Assembly: GCA_021732145.1 (NCBI GenBank)
Contig: JAKFVN010000006.1
Location: 1-64,000 of the forward strand
Direction: 5' to 3'
From: Alphaproteobacteria bacterium
GTDB taxonomy: Bacteria; Pseudomonadota; Alphaproteobacteria; UBA9219; RGZA01
Length of the DNA stretch: 64,000 nucleotides
The position numbers were made by a program, and so were the translations under genes. Below are positions 44,754 through 54,275 of this stretch, piece by piece. The notes beneath the pieces were generated by a model, which was not told the origin of the DNA, ran no database searches, and worked only from the letters and a program-made list of their open reading frames with translations. Numbering within the stretch: the stretch's first letter is position 1; every line of letters begins with the position of its first letter.

Positions 44754-47460
44754 CCGTTGTTTCTTCCTGAATAAGGGCTGAGGACACAACGTGTTCGCCT
44801 TCGGCAACGCGGAACAGGGTTACGCCCTGTGTCGCACGGCCAGCCACGCGAATGTCCTTCACCGGCATGCGGATGATTTGGCCGCCATTGGTGACCAGCA
44901 TCAAATCCTGCGTCAGTTCAACGGGCAGCGACGCCACAATCGCGTTGTTCTTCGTGCCCATATTCATGACCCAGATACCCGAACCACCGCGACCGGAGAT
45001 ACGGTATTCGTAGGATGATGTGCGCTTACCAAAGCCGGATGTGGAGACAGTGAGGATGAATTGCTCGGCATCCGCCAATTGCTTCATGCGTTCGGGTGAC
45101 AGTGTAATGCTTGCTACGCTACCATCTTCATCAGAAGCTTCCACGGTTTCTTCAACGCCGCTTTCAGCGCGGCGAAGAGCTGCAGCCGCACGCAAATATG
45201 CAATGCGTTCTTCAGCGGTTGCTTCGGTGTGCTTGATGATGGACATGGAAATCAGTTCATCGCCATCAGATAATTTAATCCCGCGCACACCCATAGAGTT
45301 ACGACCCGCAAATACGCGGATGTCGGTCACGGCAAAGCGGATAGCCTTACCAAGGCGTGATGCGAGCAATACGTCATCTTCTTCATCACAGGTGTGAACG
45401 GAGATGAGCTTTTCGCCCTCCTCCAGCTTCATCGCAATCAAACCGGATTGGCGGATGCTGGTGAAGTCGGACAGCTTGTTACGGCGAACGGTACCAGCCG
45501 AAGTTGCAAACATGGCGTAGAGGTATTCCCAGCGGGATTCTTCTTCCGGCATGCGCATGACGGCGGTGATGGTTTCGCCCTGCTGCAATGGTAACAAGTT
45601 CACCAAGGCTTTACCGCGTGCGGCGGGGTTACCCAGCGGCAGCTTATACACCTTCATTTCATACACCATGCCGCGCGATGAGAAGAACAGCATTGGCGTG
45701 TGGGTGTTAGCCACGAATACATCCACCACCACGTCTTCTTCCTTGGTCGTCATGCCGGTGCGGCCTTTACCGCCACGGCGCTGCGCGCGGTAGGTTGAAA
45801 GCGGCACACGTTTGACATAGCCCGCCTGCGAAACAGTAACCACCATGTCTTCGCGCTGGATTAAATCTTCGATATCGCTTTCAAACTCTAAATCCTCAAC
45901 CGTAGTACGGCGCGGCGTATTGAATTGCAGCTTAATCGCCGCCATTTCATCACGCATAATAGTAAGTACGCGCGGGCGATTGCTTAAAATATTGATGTAA
46001 TCAGCGATACGCGCGGCAATTTCCTTCAAATCGTTGGAAATCTTTTCGCGTTCCAGACCGGTTAAGCGGTGCAAGCGCAAATCCAGAATTGCCTTCGCCT
46101 GAATTTCATCGAGGCGGTAGGTCTTGCGTGACTTATCTTCGCTGCCTTCCACCAGAACCAGCAATGGCGCAATCGCATCTGCCGACCATTCGCGGGCAAG
46201 CAATTCAGCCTTCGCAATCGCAGGGTCAGAAGCACCGCGAATGATTTTGATAACTTCATCAATATTGGCAACGGCAATCGCCAAGCCAACCAAGATGTGT
46301 GCACGGTCACGGGCTTGTGACAATTCGTATTCGGTGCGCTTGTTAATGGTCTGTTCGCGAAACGCTAGGAACGCTTCCATCACCTGCTTGATATTCAGCA
46401 ATTCCGGGCGGCCATCGCGCAGCGCCAGCATGTTCACACCGAAGGATGTTTGCAGCGGCGTATGCTTGAAAAGCTGGTTCAGCACAATTTCAGGCATCGC
46501 TTCGCGCTTTAATTCAATCACGATGCGAACGCCGTCGCGGTCGGACTCATCACGCAAATCGGAAATGCCTTCAATCACCTTGTCATTCACCTGCGATGCG
46601 ATGATTTCGATGAGGCGGAGCTTGTTCACCTGATACGGAATTTCGTTGACGATAATCGCCATCTTATCCTTGCGCACTTCTTCAATTTGCGTGCGTGCGC
46701 GGATGATGATGGAACCGCGGCCCGTATGGAACGCGGAGCGAATGCCGTTACGGCCGAGAATAATACCGCCAGTTGGAAAGTCTGGCGCTGGCATTACTTC
46801 CATTAAATCTTCAATCGACGCTTCCGGGTTATCAATCAACATGCAACATGCATCAATCACTTCGCCCAGATTATGGGTTGGAATGTTGGTGGCCATACCC
46901 ACCGCAATACCGCCCGCACCATTGATAAGCAGGTTTGGAAAACGTGCAGGAAGCACAGTTGGCTCGAATACGGATTCATCGTAATTGGGCTGGAATGCTA
47001 CGGTTTCTTTATCAATATCTTCGAGAAGCGTTTCAGCGGTTTTGCCCAGACGTGCTTCGGTATAACGCATCGCGGCTGGCGGATCGCCATCCATCGAGCC
47101 GAAGTTACCTTGGCCGTCAATGAGCGGCAGGCGCATGGAGAAATCCTGCGCCATACGAACCATTGCATCATAAATCGCGCTATCACCGTGCGGGTGATAT
47201 TTACCCATCACGTCACCAACGATGCGGGCGGATTTTTTGTAAGGCTTGGAGCTGTCATAGCCGCCATCTTTCATGGCGTATAAAATTCTGCGGTGAACTG
47301 GTTTTAATCCGTCGCGCACATCTGGCAGAGCGCGGCTCACGATTACGCTCATCGCGTAATCGAGGTAGGATTTCTTCATCTCATCTTCAATAGTGATGGG
47401 CAGCGTATTGGTGTTGGATGGTGGCTGCGCCGGTGGCATGGTGTTTTGATTACTGCTCAC
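44722..47460 (-). CDS. gyrA: DNA gyrase subunit A
   Basis: 912 residues. The catalytic Tyr lies in [10 protein letters not shown] at about 130. The quinolone-resistance region contains [17 protein letters not shown]; Ser follows HPHGD, as in susceptible gyrases. The GyrA box [10 protein letters not shown] at about 570 separates it from ParC. Six beta-pinwheel repeats fill the C-terminus, with an insertion of about 35 acidic residues near 760. The start is 224 bp from the divergent aldolase gene. Confidence 0.96.
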   Translation of the reverse strand: MSSNQNTMPPAQPPSNTNTLPITIEDEMKKSYLDYAMSVIVSRALPDVRDGLKPVHRRILYAMKDGGYDSSKPYKKSARIVGDVMGKYHPHGDSAIYDAMVRMAQDFSMRLPLIDGQGNFGSMDGDPPAAMRYTEARLGKTAETLLEDIDKETVAFQPNYDESVFEPTVLPARFPNLLINGAGGIAVGMATNIPTHNLGEVIDACCMLIDNPEASIEDLMEVMPAPDFPTGGIILGRNGIRSAFHTGRGSIIIRARTQIEEVRKDKMAIIVNEIPYQVNKLRLIEIIASQVNDKVIEGISDLRDESDRDGVRIVIELKREAMPEIVLNQLFKHTPLQTSFGVNMLALRDGRPELLNIKQVMEAFLAFREQTINKRTEYELSQARDRAHILVGLAIAVANIDEVIKIIRGASDPAIAKAELLAREWSADAIAPLLVLVEGSEDKSRKTYRLDEIQAKAILDLRLHRLTGLEREKISNDLKEIAARIADYINILSNRPRVLTIMRDEMAAIKLQFNTPRRTTVEDLEFESDIEDLIQREDMVVTVSQAGYVKRVPLSTYRAQRRGGKGRTGMTTKEEDVVVDVFVANTHTPMLFFSSRGMVYEMKVYKLPLGNPAARGKALVNLLPLQQGETITAVMRMPEEESRWEYLYAMFATSAGTVRRNKLSDFTSIRQSGLIAMKLEEGEKLISVHTCDEEDDVLLASRLGKAIRFAVTDIRVFAGRNSMGVRGIKLSDGDELISMSIIKHTEATAEERIAYLRAAAALRRAESGVEETVEASDEDGSVASITLSPERMKQLADAEQFILTVSTSGFGKRTSSYEYRISGRGGSGIWVMNMGTKNNAIVASLPVELTQDLMLVTNGGQIIRMPVKDIRVAGRATQGVTLFRVAEGEHVVSSALIQEETTDEKDEPSPHV

Positions 47461-47684
47461 GTGGTTTTCCTAAGATTTATGATTCTAATGCTGGAGAGTG
47501 TAGGCATGGCGCACAGAAAAGCAAGCATTTATAAGCCTAAATAACGCTTAATAATCAAGACGTTACAGGGTGATTTTAAGGGGATTTTTTATATGGCAGT
47601 TTAGAAAGAAGATTTGCCATTCTTTGCTACTTCCACTAGTTAAAAAGCTTCAAATCTCAATCCTATTCAGTTGAAGGTCATCTT

Positions 47685-48614
47685 ATGAAACTCACCCGTA
47701 AAGTTCGCGAAATTCTTGATAATTATGAAAGCGATTGCCCCGGCACCAAAGCCAATCTTGCCCGCATGTTGATGGCAGGACGTTTGGGCGGCACCGGCAA
47801 AATGATTATCCTTCCCGTTGACCAAGGATTTGAACACGGCCCCGCACGCAGCTTTGCGCCAAACCCGGAAGCATACGACCCGCACTATCATTACCAATTG
47901 GCGATTGATGCAGGCCTTAATGCCTATGCCGCTCCTCTTGGAATGTTAGAAGCTGGCGCATCAACCTTCGCTGGCACCATTCCAACCATTTTGAAAATGA
48001 ACAGCGCCAACAGCCTGTCACGCCAAAAGGAAGCGCCCGATCAAGCCGTTACCGCCAGCGTAAAAGACGCGCTGCGTTTGGGCTGCTCTGCAATCGGTTT
48101 TACGATTTATCCCGGTTCGGATGTGATGTATGACCAATACGAAGAATTCCGCGACCTGTCACGCCAAGCAAAAGAAAACGGCTTGGCCGTGGTGTTGTGG
48201 TCGTACGCTCGGGGCGGCAATTTGTCGAAGGATGGCGAAACCGCGTTTGACGTAATTACGTACGCTGCGCACATGGCGACACTTCTTGGCGCACATATTA
48301 TCAAGGTCAAATTGCCGACTGATTTCCTGGAACAACCGGATGCGAAGAAGGTTTACGAAGCCAAGGCCATTCCAAAAGCAACGCAAGCCGACCGCGTGAA
48401 GCATATTATGCAATGCTGCTTTAATAATCGTCGCATTGTTGTATTCAGCGGCGGCGCAACCAAGGGCGAAAGCAGCGTGTTTGATGATGCGCGCGCCATT
48501 CGTGATGGCGGCGGCAACGGCTCCATCATCGGGCGCAACTCCTTCCAGCGCCCACGCGAAGATGCATTAAAGCTGCTTGATGAATTGGTAAAAATCTACC
48601 AAGGCAAAGCGTAG
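47685..48614 (+). CDS. class I fructose-bisphosphate aldolase
   Basis: 309 residues of the bacterial/archaeal FbaB (DhnA) type. LPVDQGFEHGP near residue 43 and the Schiff-base lysine in HIIKVKLPTD at about 205 are visible. The phosphate-binding end is FSGGATKGE and GGGNGSIIGRNSFQR. It cleaves fructose-1,6-bisphosphate in glycolysis and gluconeogenesis. The following thiE lies 35 bp downstream and is probably in the same operon. Confidence 0.93.
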   Translation: MKLTRKVREILDNYESDCPGTKANLARMLMAGRLGGTGKMIILPVDQGFEHGPARSFAPNPEAYDPHYHYQLAIDAGLNAYAAPLGMLEAGASTFAGTIPTILKMNSANSLSRQKEAPDQAVTASVKDALRLGCSAIGFTIYPGSDVMYDQYEEFRDLSRQAKENGLAVVLWSYARGGNLSKDGETAFDVITYAAHMATLLGAHIIKVKLPTDFLEQPDAKKVYEAKAIPKATQADRVKHIMQCCFNNRRIVVFSGGATKGESSVFDDARAIRDGGGNGSIIGRNSFQRPREDALKLLDELVKIYQGKA

Positions 48615-48649
48615 CTATATTCAGGTCGCGCGCGGATGGAGAGCAACCT

Positions 48650-49282
48650 CTGACACGCATTTATCTTATCACCCCGCCGGAGTTTGAGCTGGCTGCGCTG
48701 TCGCAGCAGCTTCCGTCGGTGCTGGATAATGCGGACATTGCCTGTGTACAATTACGCATCAAAGACAAAACCAATGATGATTGGGAACGTGCCATTGAAA
48801 CGCTGATGCCCATTTGCTGGAAGCGCGATATTGCGTTCATTTTGAACGATCGCGTGGATTTGACGAAGCGTTTTAGCGCCGACGGCGTGCATATCGGCAA
48901 GGAAGATATGACGTACACCATGGCGCGCAGCATTTTGGGCAAAGACAAAATAATCGGTGTCAGTTGCTATGCCAGCAAAGACAGCGCGATGGATGCCGCC
49001 GAAGAAGGCGCGGATTACGTGGCGTTTGGCTCCGCCTTTCCATCATCCACCAAGGAAAATGCGCCGCTTGTTCCGTTAAGCGTATTTGAGGACTGGGTGA
49101 TGGCCGTCAAAACACCCTGCGTTGCCATTGGTGGCATCACGGCGCAGAACTGCGCCCCGCTGGTCAAGGCAGGCGTGGAATTCGTTGCTGTTATCGGGCA
49201 AGTCTGGAATCACGCAGACGGCGCAGCTGCGGGCGCGAAGGAACTGCAAAAAGCAATCGACCAGCATAAAAAAACAGCTTAA
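48650..49282 (+). CDS. thiE: thiamine-phosphate synthase, probable CTG start
   Basis: Joins HMP-PP and thiazole phosphate to thiamine phosphate. The family N-terminus TRIYLITPPEFELAAL is encoded in frame from 48653 but has no ATG, GTG or TTG before it. CTG 48650 preceded by GGAGAG (48638-48643) is the best start. GTG 48719 would remove the first strand of the barrel. Other motifs: QLRIKDKTNDDW, ILNDRVDLTKRFSADGVHIG, YVAFGSAFPSSTK and VAIGGITAQN. A five-codon frame ATG GAG AGC AAC CTC TGA overlaps the start. Confidence 0.85.
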   Translation: MTRIYLITPPEFELAALSQQLPSVLDNADIACVQLRIKDKTNDDWERAIETLMPICWKRDIAFILNDRVDLTKRFSADGVHIGKEDMTYTMARSILGKDKIIGVSCYASKDSAMDAAEEGADYVAFGSAFPSSTKENAPLVPLSVFEDWVMAVKTPCVAIGGITAQNCAPLVKAGVEFVAVIGQVWNHADGAAAGAKELQKAIDQHKKTA

Positions 49283-49316
49283 GGTTTTAGCTTCAGTTTT
49301 TTGCCGCGAGGTTTTT

Positions 49317-49739
49317 ATGGTCAACACCCCTTCCGTCACGATTTTATATGCAGGGCTTTTCGGGTTATTGCTGCTCGTGCTCTCGCTCAACATTTTCCGC
49401 GAATATATCCGCGTCGCGATTAACGCCAAATCAAGCAATGAAGAATTATGGCGCCGCGCGGAACGCGCGCAGCACAGTTTCGTTGAATTTGTGCCGATGT
49501 GCCTTGTGCTGATGTTTCTGATTGAAGTGCATGGCGCGCCCGCGCCCGTGCTGCATTGCCTTGGCATCATGCTGCTGACCGCGCGCGTGCTCCATGCATA
49601 CGGCGTTGGCAAAGATAGCGCCGCGAATGTCATGCGCATTATCGGTACGCAAACAACCTATTTGACGTTAATGATTAGCAGCCTGGCTGCGATTTACTAC
49701 GCCTTACTGCCAATACTGGTTGTGAAGATTGCCGGCTAG
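49317..49739 (+). CDS. MAPEG family membrane protein
   Basis: 140 residues with four membrane helices. The family signature is in INAKSSNEELWRRAERAQHSFVEFVPM, near the conserved glutathione-binding Arg and Glu region. GCGAGG precedes ATG 49317. Bacterial MAPEG proteins are related to microsomal glutathione transferases; substrate unknown. It follows thiE after 34 bp. Confidence 0.86.
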   Translation: MVNTPSVTILYAGLFGLLLLVLSLNIFREYIRVAINAKSSNEELWRRAERAQHSFVEFVPMCLVLMFLIEVHGAPAPVLHCLGIMLLTARVLHAYGVGKDSAANVMRIIGTQTTYLTLMISSLAAIYYALLPILVVKIAG

Positions 49740-49819
49740 AAAGTAATTAACCGCTATAGCCCTTTCCACTTCTTTGCTATTCCTACTGCCAACTATTTTA
49801 AAAAATTAGGCGGTAAGCA

Positions 49820-50422
49820 ATGCGTATATACGTTCCATCCAAAGACACCACTGCGCTGAACAGATGGGATTATTTATTCGCCCAAATCAAAAGCAAACCA
49901 ACCATTCCTGCCGATAATATTATTCCGGATATTTCCGGTGATTGGGTGCGCACCGACCGCGCGATGGAATGCCGCAATGCAGATGAAGCACCAGGCCTAA
50001 AATGGTTTGTAACGCCCAATGGTTCACGCAGCGAAGTTTCCCCGCCAGACATTGACCGCGCAACCAAACGCGCGCGCATGTTGCACTGGTTTATTACCAA
50101 TAGTGAAATCACTGGCAAGTTTACGGGTTCAGGCGCGGGCTCCGCGCATGACCACGGCTCCGTGATTGAATACACGGGCATGGTCGATGGGCAGCATGTT
50201 TTTAAATACACGACAACGCGCAGCGTATTGGATAAAACGCAAGGTGAGATTAAAACCGATATGTATGGTGTGCTGGTAGTTGATTTGGATGAATACGGAA
50301 AACCACGCAAGCTGACCAGTGTTGTTTATGACAATGATGGGCGTGACCCCGATTTGCCAAAAACCCCTGATAAGGTTTTCAAAGAAATTTCAATCTGGAA
50401 ATTGAACGCAGCGCCAGCTTAG
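49820..50422 (+). CDS. hypothetical protein
   Basis: 200 residues, soluble, beta-rich. GDWVRTDRAMECRN and GSGAGSAHDHGSVIEYTGMV stand out, but I recognise no family. No signal peptide. AGGCGG lies near the start. The stop codon overlaps that of the convergent small membrane protein (TTAG). Confidence 0.6.
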   Translation: MRIYVPSKDTTALNRWDYLFAQIKSKPTIPADNIIPDISGDWVRTDRAMECRNADEAPGLKWFVTPNGSRSEVSPPDIDRATKRARMLHWFITNSEITGKFTGSGAGSAHDHGSVIEYTGMVDGQHVFKYTTTRSVLDKTQGEIKTDMYGVLVVDLDEYGKPRKLTSVVYDNDGRDPDLPKTPDKVFKEISIWKLNAAPA

Positions 50423-50655
50423 TTGATTAGGAATAGCGTTCCCTGAACAAGGCAACCAAGCCCCAGCACCATTAAGGCAATGCCATAGACTATTACACCC
50501 ATAAAGCTTGGGCGCTTGCTGTTTATGCTGGACAGCCCTGCGTCGGCTTTTTCGGGATTCATCGAATCGCCATATGCCCAAAGGAGCAAGCCGCCGATTG
50601 AAAGAAATGATAGCCCCGCTATCACGCACCATGCCGCCCAGTCCATTATTGCCAT
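50419..50655 (-). CDS. small two-pass membrane protein
   Basis: 78 residues. Hydrophobic segments at about 5-27 and 52-74 are joined by a polar loop (DSMNPEKADAGLSSINSKRP). Unknown family. Its upstream region faces the motA promoter region. Confidence 0.6.
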   Translation of the reverse strand: MAIMDWAAWCVIAGLSFLSIGGLLLWAYGDSMNPEKADAGLSSINSKRPSFMGVIVYGIALMVLGLGCLVQGTLFLIN

Positions 50656-50720
50656 GATTGTTCCTTCCTAGCTCGTAACGTCTTTTAGAATATATCGGTT
50701 CTATCCTTTGTTCAACTTCG

Positions 50721-50735
50721 TTAAATTCTCTTTAA
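50721..50735. promoter_or_regulatory. CtrA-type binding site upstream of motA
   Basis: TTAA-ATTCTCT-TTAA matches the CtrA consensus TTAA-N7-TTAA exactly. It is 93 bp upstream of the motA start. CtrA activates motility genes in many alphaproteobacteria. The ctrA gene is not in this window, so regulation is inferred from the motif. Confidence 0.6.
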
Positions 50736-50827
50736 CACTCACTGGTCAATAATTAACAAAGTATCGCAGGCTCCGTTTAACTCACCAAATTACCTAAACC
50801 TTTTTCATAACTTTTTGAACAGTCTCT

Positions 50828-51691
50828 ATGAACGCAATTATCGGTATTTTGGTTGTTATCTTGTGCACCATGGGAGGCTATGCCTTCGATCACGGCAACC
50901 TTGCCGTATTATGGATGCCATTTGAATTCATCATCATCCTTGGTTCAGGCATTGGCGCATTCATTACATCAAATACGCCTGCGACATTGAAGCGTGTTGG
51001 CAAATTATTGCCCACCGCATTCAAAAAACCCGCGCACACCAAGCAAAGCTATATCGAATTGCTGAGCGTTTTATATCAAACCTTCAAGCTTGCAAAAACC
51101 AAGGGCATGCTGGCACTGGAAGCGCACGTTGAAAAACCCGATGAAAGCACGCTGTTTCAGCCCTTCCCCAGCTTTCTGGCCGACCACCACGCGGTTGAAT
51201 TTTTCTGCGACTATTTGCGCCTCGTGACATTGGGCGCGGATAAAGCTTATGAACTTGAAACATTGATGGATCAGGAAATCGAAGTTCACCATCAAGAAGA
51301 GCACGAAGTGTCCGGTGCCATTCAAAGCATGGCCGATGGTATGCCCGCGCTGGGTATTGTGGCTGCGGTGCTTGGCGTTATTAAAACGATGGGGTCGATT
51401 ACCGAGCCGCCCGAGGTATTGGGCCACATGATTGGCGGCGCGCTGGTGGGTACATTTTTTGGCGTATGGGTTTCCTATGGTTATCTGGCCCCATTAGCAA
51501 ACGCATTGAATGCACAATTTGCCCTGAACGGTAAGTACTACCAAGTCATCAAGGCCGGTTTGCTGGCGCATTTGGGCGGTTATGCGCCATCCATCTCGAT
51601 TGAATATGCACGCAAATCCATCCCCAATGATTTGCGCCCGACCTTTCTGGAAATGGAAGAAGCTACATCCGCATTGCCAGCCCCTGGTTAA
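50828..51691 (+). CDS. motA: flagellar motor stator protein MotA
   Basis: 287 residues with four membrane helices and a large cytoplasmic loop (about 65-170). Pore helices contain MPALGIVAAVLGVIKTM and LVGTFFGVWVSYGYLAP. MotA with MotB forms the proton-driven stator. It starts the motAB operon, 18 bp ahead of motB. No flagellar structural genes are nearby. Confidence 0.94.
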   Translation: MNAIIGILVVILCTMGGYAFDHGNLAVLWMPFEFIIILGSGIGAFITSNTPATLKRVGKLLPTAFKKPAHTKQSYIELLSVLYQTFKLAKTKGMLALEAHVEKPDESTLFQPFPSFLADHHAVEFFCDYLRLVTLGADKAYELETLMDQEIEVHHQEEHEVSGAIQSMADGMPALGIVAAVLGVIKTMGSITEPPEVLGHMIGGALVGTFFGVWVSYGYLAPLANALNAQFALNGKYYQVIKAGLLAHLGGYAPSISIEYARKSIPNDLRPTFLEMEEATSALPAPG

Positions 51692-51709
51692 CCTTACAGG
51701 ACACATATC

Positions 51710-52903
51710 ATGGCCAAAGGTAACGACAGCGGCGGCACAACCATCATTATCAAGCGTATCAAAAAAGGCGGGCATGGCCATCATGGCGGCGCATGGAAAG
51801 TGGCTTATGCCGACTTCGTGACGGCGATGATGGCGTTCTTTTTGCTGTTATGGCTTTTAAACGTCACCACCGACGTAGAACGCAAAGGCATTGCCGATTA
51901 TTTCTCCCCTGCCTCCATCTCGAAATCGGAATCCGGCGCGGGTGGCGTATTTGGCGGCAAGACCGTCACCACGGAAGGTGCGCAAATCAGCGAAACATCG
52001 CCGCCGGGATTAAGCAAGGCCGTTCCTGAACAGAACGAAACCGATGAAGATCACCAGGAAGACCCCGCTTATGGAACACCTGCCGGCACAAATAAAAACA
52101 TGAACGACAAGCTGACCAGCGGCGATGCGGCCGCGGTTTCACAGCTTCAAAAACTGGTGGCGCCAAAAGTCCCCGATGAAGTCGCGCCCGATAAAATGAA
52201 CGAAGCTGCTTTGGAAGAAGCCAAGAAACGCGAAGAAGAAAGCTTTAAGAAGGCCGAGGACGCGCTGCGCGAAGCCATCAAGCAATCCCCTGAAATGGCA
52301 TCCCTGGAAGAAAACCTGCTGATTGACAGTACGCCAGAGGGCCTGCGCATTCAAATCGTCGATAAGAACGGTTATTCGCTGTTTTCAACCGGCAATGCCA
52401 ATCTGGTTGGCCGCAGCCGCGATTTGGTGATGACGGTAGGCAAGGTTATCTCCCGCCTTCCGAACAAGATTACGATTTCAGGCAATACCGATAGCACTCC
52501 CTATCGCGGGATTTCGCGCAGCAATAACTGGGAACTGTCATCGGGCCGCGCTTTTTCCAGCATGATGGCGTTGATTGCAGGCGGCTTTACCGAAGACCGC
52601 GTGATGGATATTCGCGGCAAGGCTGACCGCGAGCCATTGATGAAGGAAGATACCAAGAACCCGCAGAACCGCCGCATCAGCATTGTATTGCTGCGTCGTT
52701 ATGGGAATGAAAAACAGGAAACACAGCCAGATGCGGCCAAGAAGCAAGATGCTGAAGCAGCGCCGCCCGATACAAATGGGGGCCCTGCAATTCATCCTGC
52801 TGCTGATTTTACGAATAAGATGCCGGAAGAAAAACCCGCTGCATCACCCGCGCTTACGCCCGGCAATGTGCCGCGCTTAACGCCGCCCTCACCAATTCAT
52901 TAG
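51710..52903 (+). CDS. motB: flagellar motor stator protein MotB
   Basis: 397 residues. The N-terminus is basic with a His/Gly patch (KKGGHGHHGG). A single membrane helix, ADFVTAMMAFFLLLWLL, carries the proton-binding Asp. The OmpA-like peptidoglycan-binding domain (about 210-330) contains ISGNTDSTPYRG, NWELSSGRA and NRRISIVLLRR. A Pro/Ala-rich tail of about 60 residues ends the protein. The stop overlaps that of the convergent gene by 4 bp. Confidence 0.94.
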   Translation: MAKGNDSGGTTIIIKRIKKGGHGHHGGAWKVAYADFVTAMMAFFLLLWLLNVTTDVERKGIADYFSPASISKSESGAGGVFGGKTVTTEGAQISETSPPGLSKAVPEQNETDEDHQEDPAYGTPAGTNKNMNDKLTSGDAAAVSQLQKLVAPKVPDEVAPDKMNEAALEEAKKREEESFKKAEDALREAIKQSPEMASLEENLLIDSTPEGLRIQIVDKNGYSLFSTGNANLVGRSRDLVMTVGKVISRLPNKITISGNTDSTPYRGISRSNNWELSSGRAFSSMMALIAGGFTEDRVMDIRGKADREPLMKEDTKNPQNRRISIVLLRRYGNEKQETQPDAAKKQDAEAAPPDTNGGPAIHPAADFTNKMPEEKPAASPALTPGNVPRLTPPSPIH

Positions 52904-53430
52904 TTCTGAGGTGGCATTGGTGCGCGCGTTGGCGTACCGCGCAGAGCTTCCGATGGTGCAGAAAATGGCACAGTTGATGGCACAGAGATTGGCCCAGTAG
53001 GTGTAGGCGAAGACGATGGTGTTGCAGCAGCAGATGCAGCGCCATTGATGATTGCTACCATACCTGCGCGGTCAGCGGCATTGATATTTGACGTGGTTGG
53101 CGTTGATGCCTTGATAACCATGGATTTGACCATCGCTTCAACCATGTCAACGTTATAAGGGGTCGCACGCATGGTATCGCGCAATTGATTGACCATATCT
53201 GCGGGGAACTGTTCGTTAGAAGTTCCATCCACAACATGACCCCATAATTTACTGAAATTTTCCTTACCGCCAGCACGGTTTTCAAACCAGTCACTGCGGT
53301 CCATACTCATGGCTATGCGCATACCCACAAAATTTCTATGGAGATTGAATCTATCATATGCTGACAGGGCTAATGGTTGACCATTCGATGGTTCAACTGC
53401 ATTTGAAAATGCCTTGCTAAAATCAACCAT
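52900..53430 (-). CDS. hypothetical protein with Ser/Thr/Pro-rich tail
   Basis: 176 residues. The N-terminal 120 residues look folded and helical (YDRFNLHRNFVGMRIAMSM). The tail is rich in Pro, Ser, Thr and Ala, similar in style to the protein at 24457-26019, but no shared domain is evident. No signal peptide. Function unknown. Confidence 0.55.
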   Translation of the reverse strand: MVDFSKAFSNAVEPSNGQPLALSAYDRFNLHRNFVGMRIAMSMDRSDWFENRAGGKENFSKLWGHVVDGTSNEQFPADMVNQLRDTMRATPYNVDMVEAMVKSMVIKASTPTTSNINAADRAGMVAIINGAASAAATPSSSPTPTGPISVPSTVPFSAPSEALRGTPTRAPMPPQN

Positions 53431-53537
53431 AAAAAATCCTTTTCAAAAATCTGATAAGGGAAATATAGTTTATTGGGCTTAACCAACTCTGAATTCTGCT
53501 TAAGAATTGCTTCAAATTTTAGGTATAGGCTGGTTTT

Positions 53538-54275
53538 ATGTCGTTTATTGGCGAAGAGCTGAAAGAACTGCCCTTTTATCTAACGCGGCCAAGCCCTTGC
53601 CCCTATCTGGATGGGCAGGTGGAGCAGAAGATTTTTACCCGGCTTTTGGGAAATGGCCCGTCTGACTACCTGCTTACCAGCCAATTAACGCCTTTTGGCT
53701 TCCGCCGCAGCCAGAGCATTATATATAGGCCTGCCTGCCCGACCTGCATGGCCTGCGTTCCCGTACGCATCAAGGCGAATGAATTTGCCCTCACCCGTAA
53801 CCTAAAACGCATCCACGCCAAAAACCGTGATTTGACGACGAAGGTGATTTCAACCAGCGAAGCCGAACCGCTGTTTGAATTATTCAGCGCATACCAAAAC
53901 GCGCGGCATAATCAGGGCGACATGGCGCAAATGCAATTGCCTGATTTTACCGCGATGATGCATGAAGGCAGCGAAAACAGCGCCTTGCTATGCCTGCACG
54001 ACAAAGCGGGCATTACGGTTGGCGCAATGCTGATGGACAAATTGGCGGGCGGCACATCTGCGGTTTACAGCTTTTTTGACCCTGAGCTGGATAAACGCAG
54101 CCTTGGCAGCGAATTGATTATTCGCTTGGTTGAAGAAACGAAAAACCAACGGTTGGAATTCGTGTATCTGGGGTATTGGATTAAGCAATCGCGCAAGATG
54201 GCGTATAAGGCGCGCTTTCCTGCGCTGCAATGCCTCACCGCGAATGGCTGGGAAGATTTTGTTCCTGAGGATTAG
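53538..54275 (+). CDS. bpt: aspartate/glutamate leucyltransferase (Ate/Bpt family)
   Basis: 245 residues. Transfers Leu from tRNA to N-terminal Asp or Glu, marking proteins for ClpAP. Family marks: LTRPSPCPYLDGQ, GFRRSQSIIYRPACPTCMACVPVRI with its cysteine cluster, SAVYSFFDPE and YLGYWIKQSRKMAYKA. Length fits the bacterial form. Its stop codon overlaps that of the MscS-type channel. Confidence 0.93.
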   Translation: MSFIGEELKELPFYLTRPSPCPYLDGQVEQKIFTRLLGNGPSDYLLTSQLTPFGFRRSQSIIYRPACPTCMACVPVRIKANEFALTRNLKRIHAKNRDLTTKVISTSEAEPLFELFSAYQNARHNQGDMAQMQLPDFTAMMHEGSENSALLCLHDKAGITVGAMLMDKLAGGTSAVYSFFDPELDKRSLGSELIIRLVEETKNQRLEFVYLGYWIKQSRKMAYKARFPALQCLTANGWEDFVPED

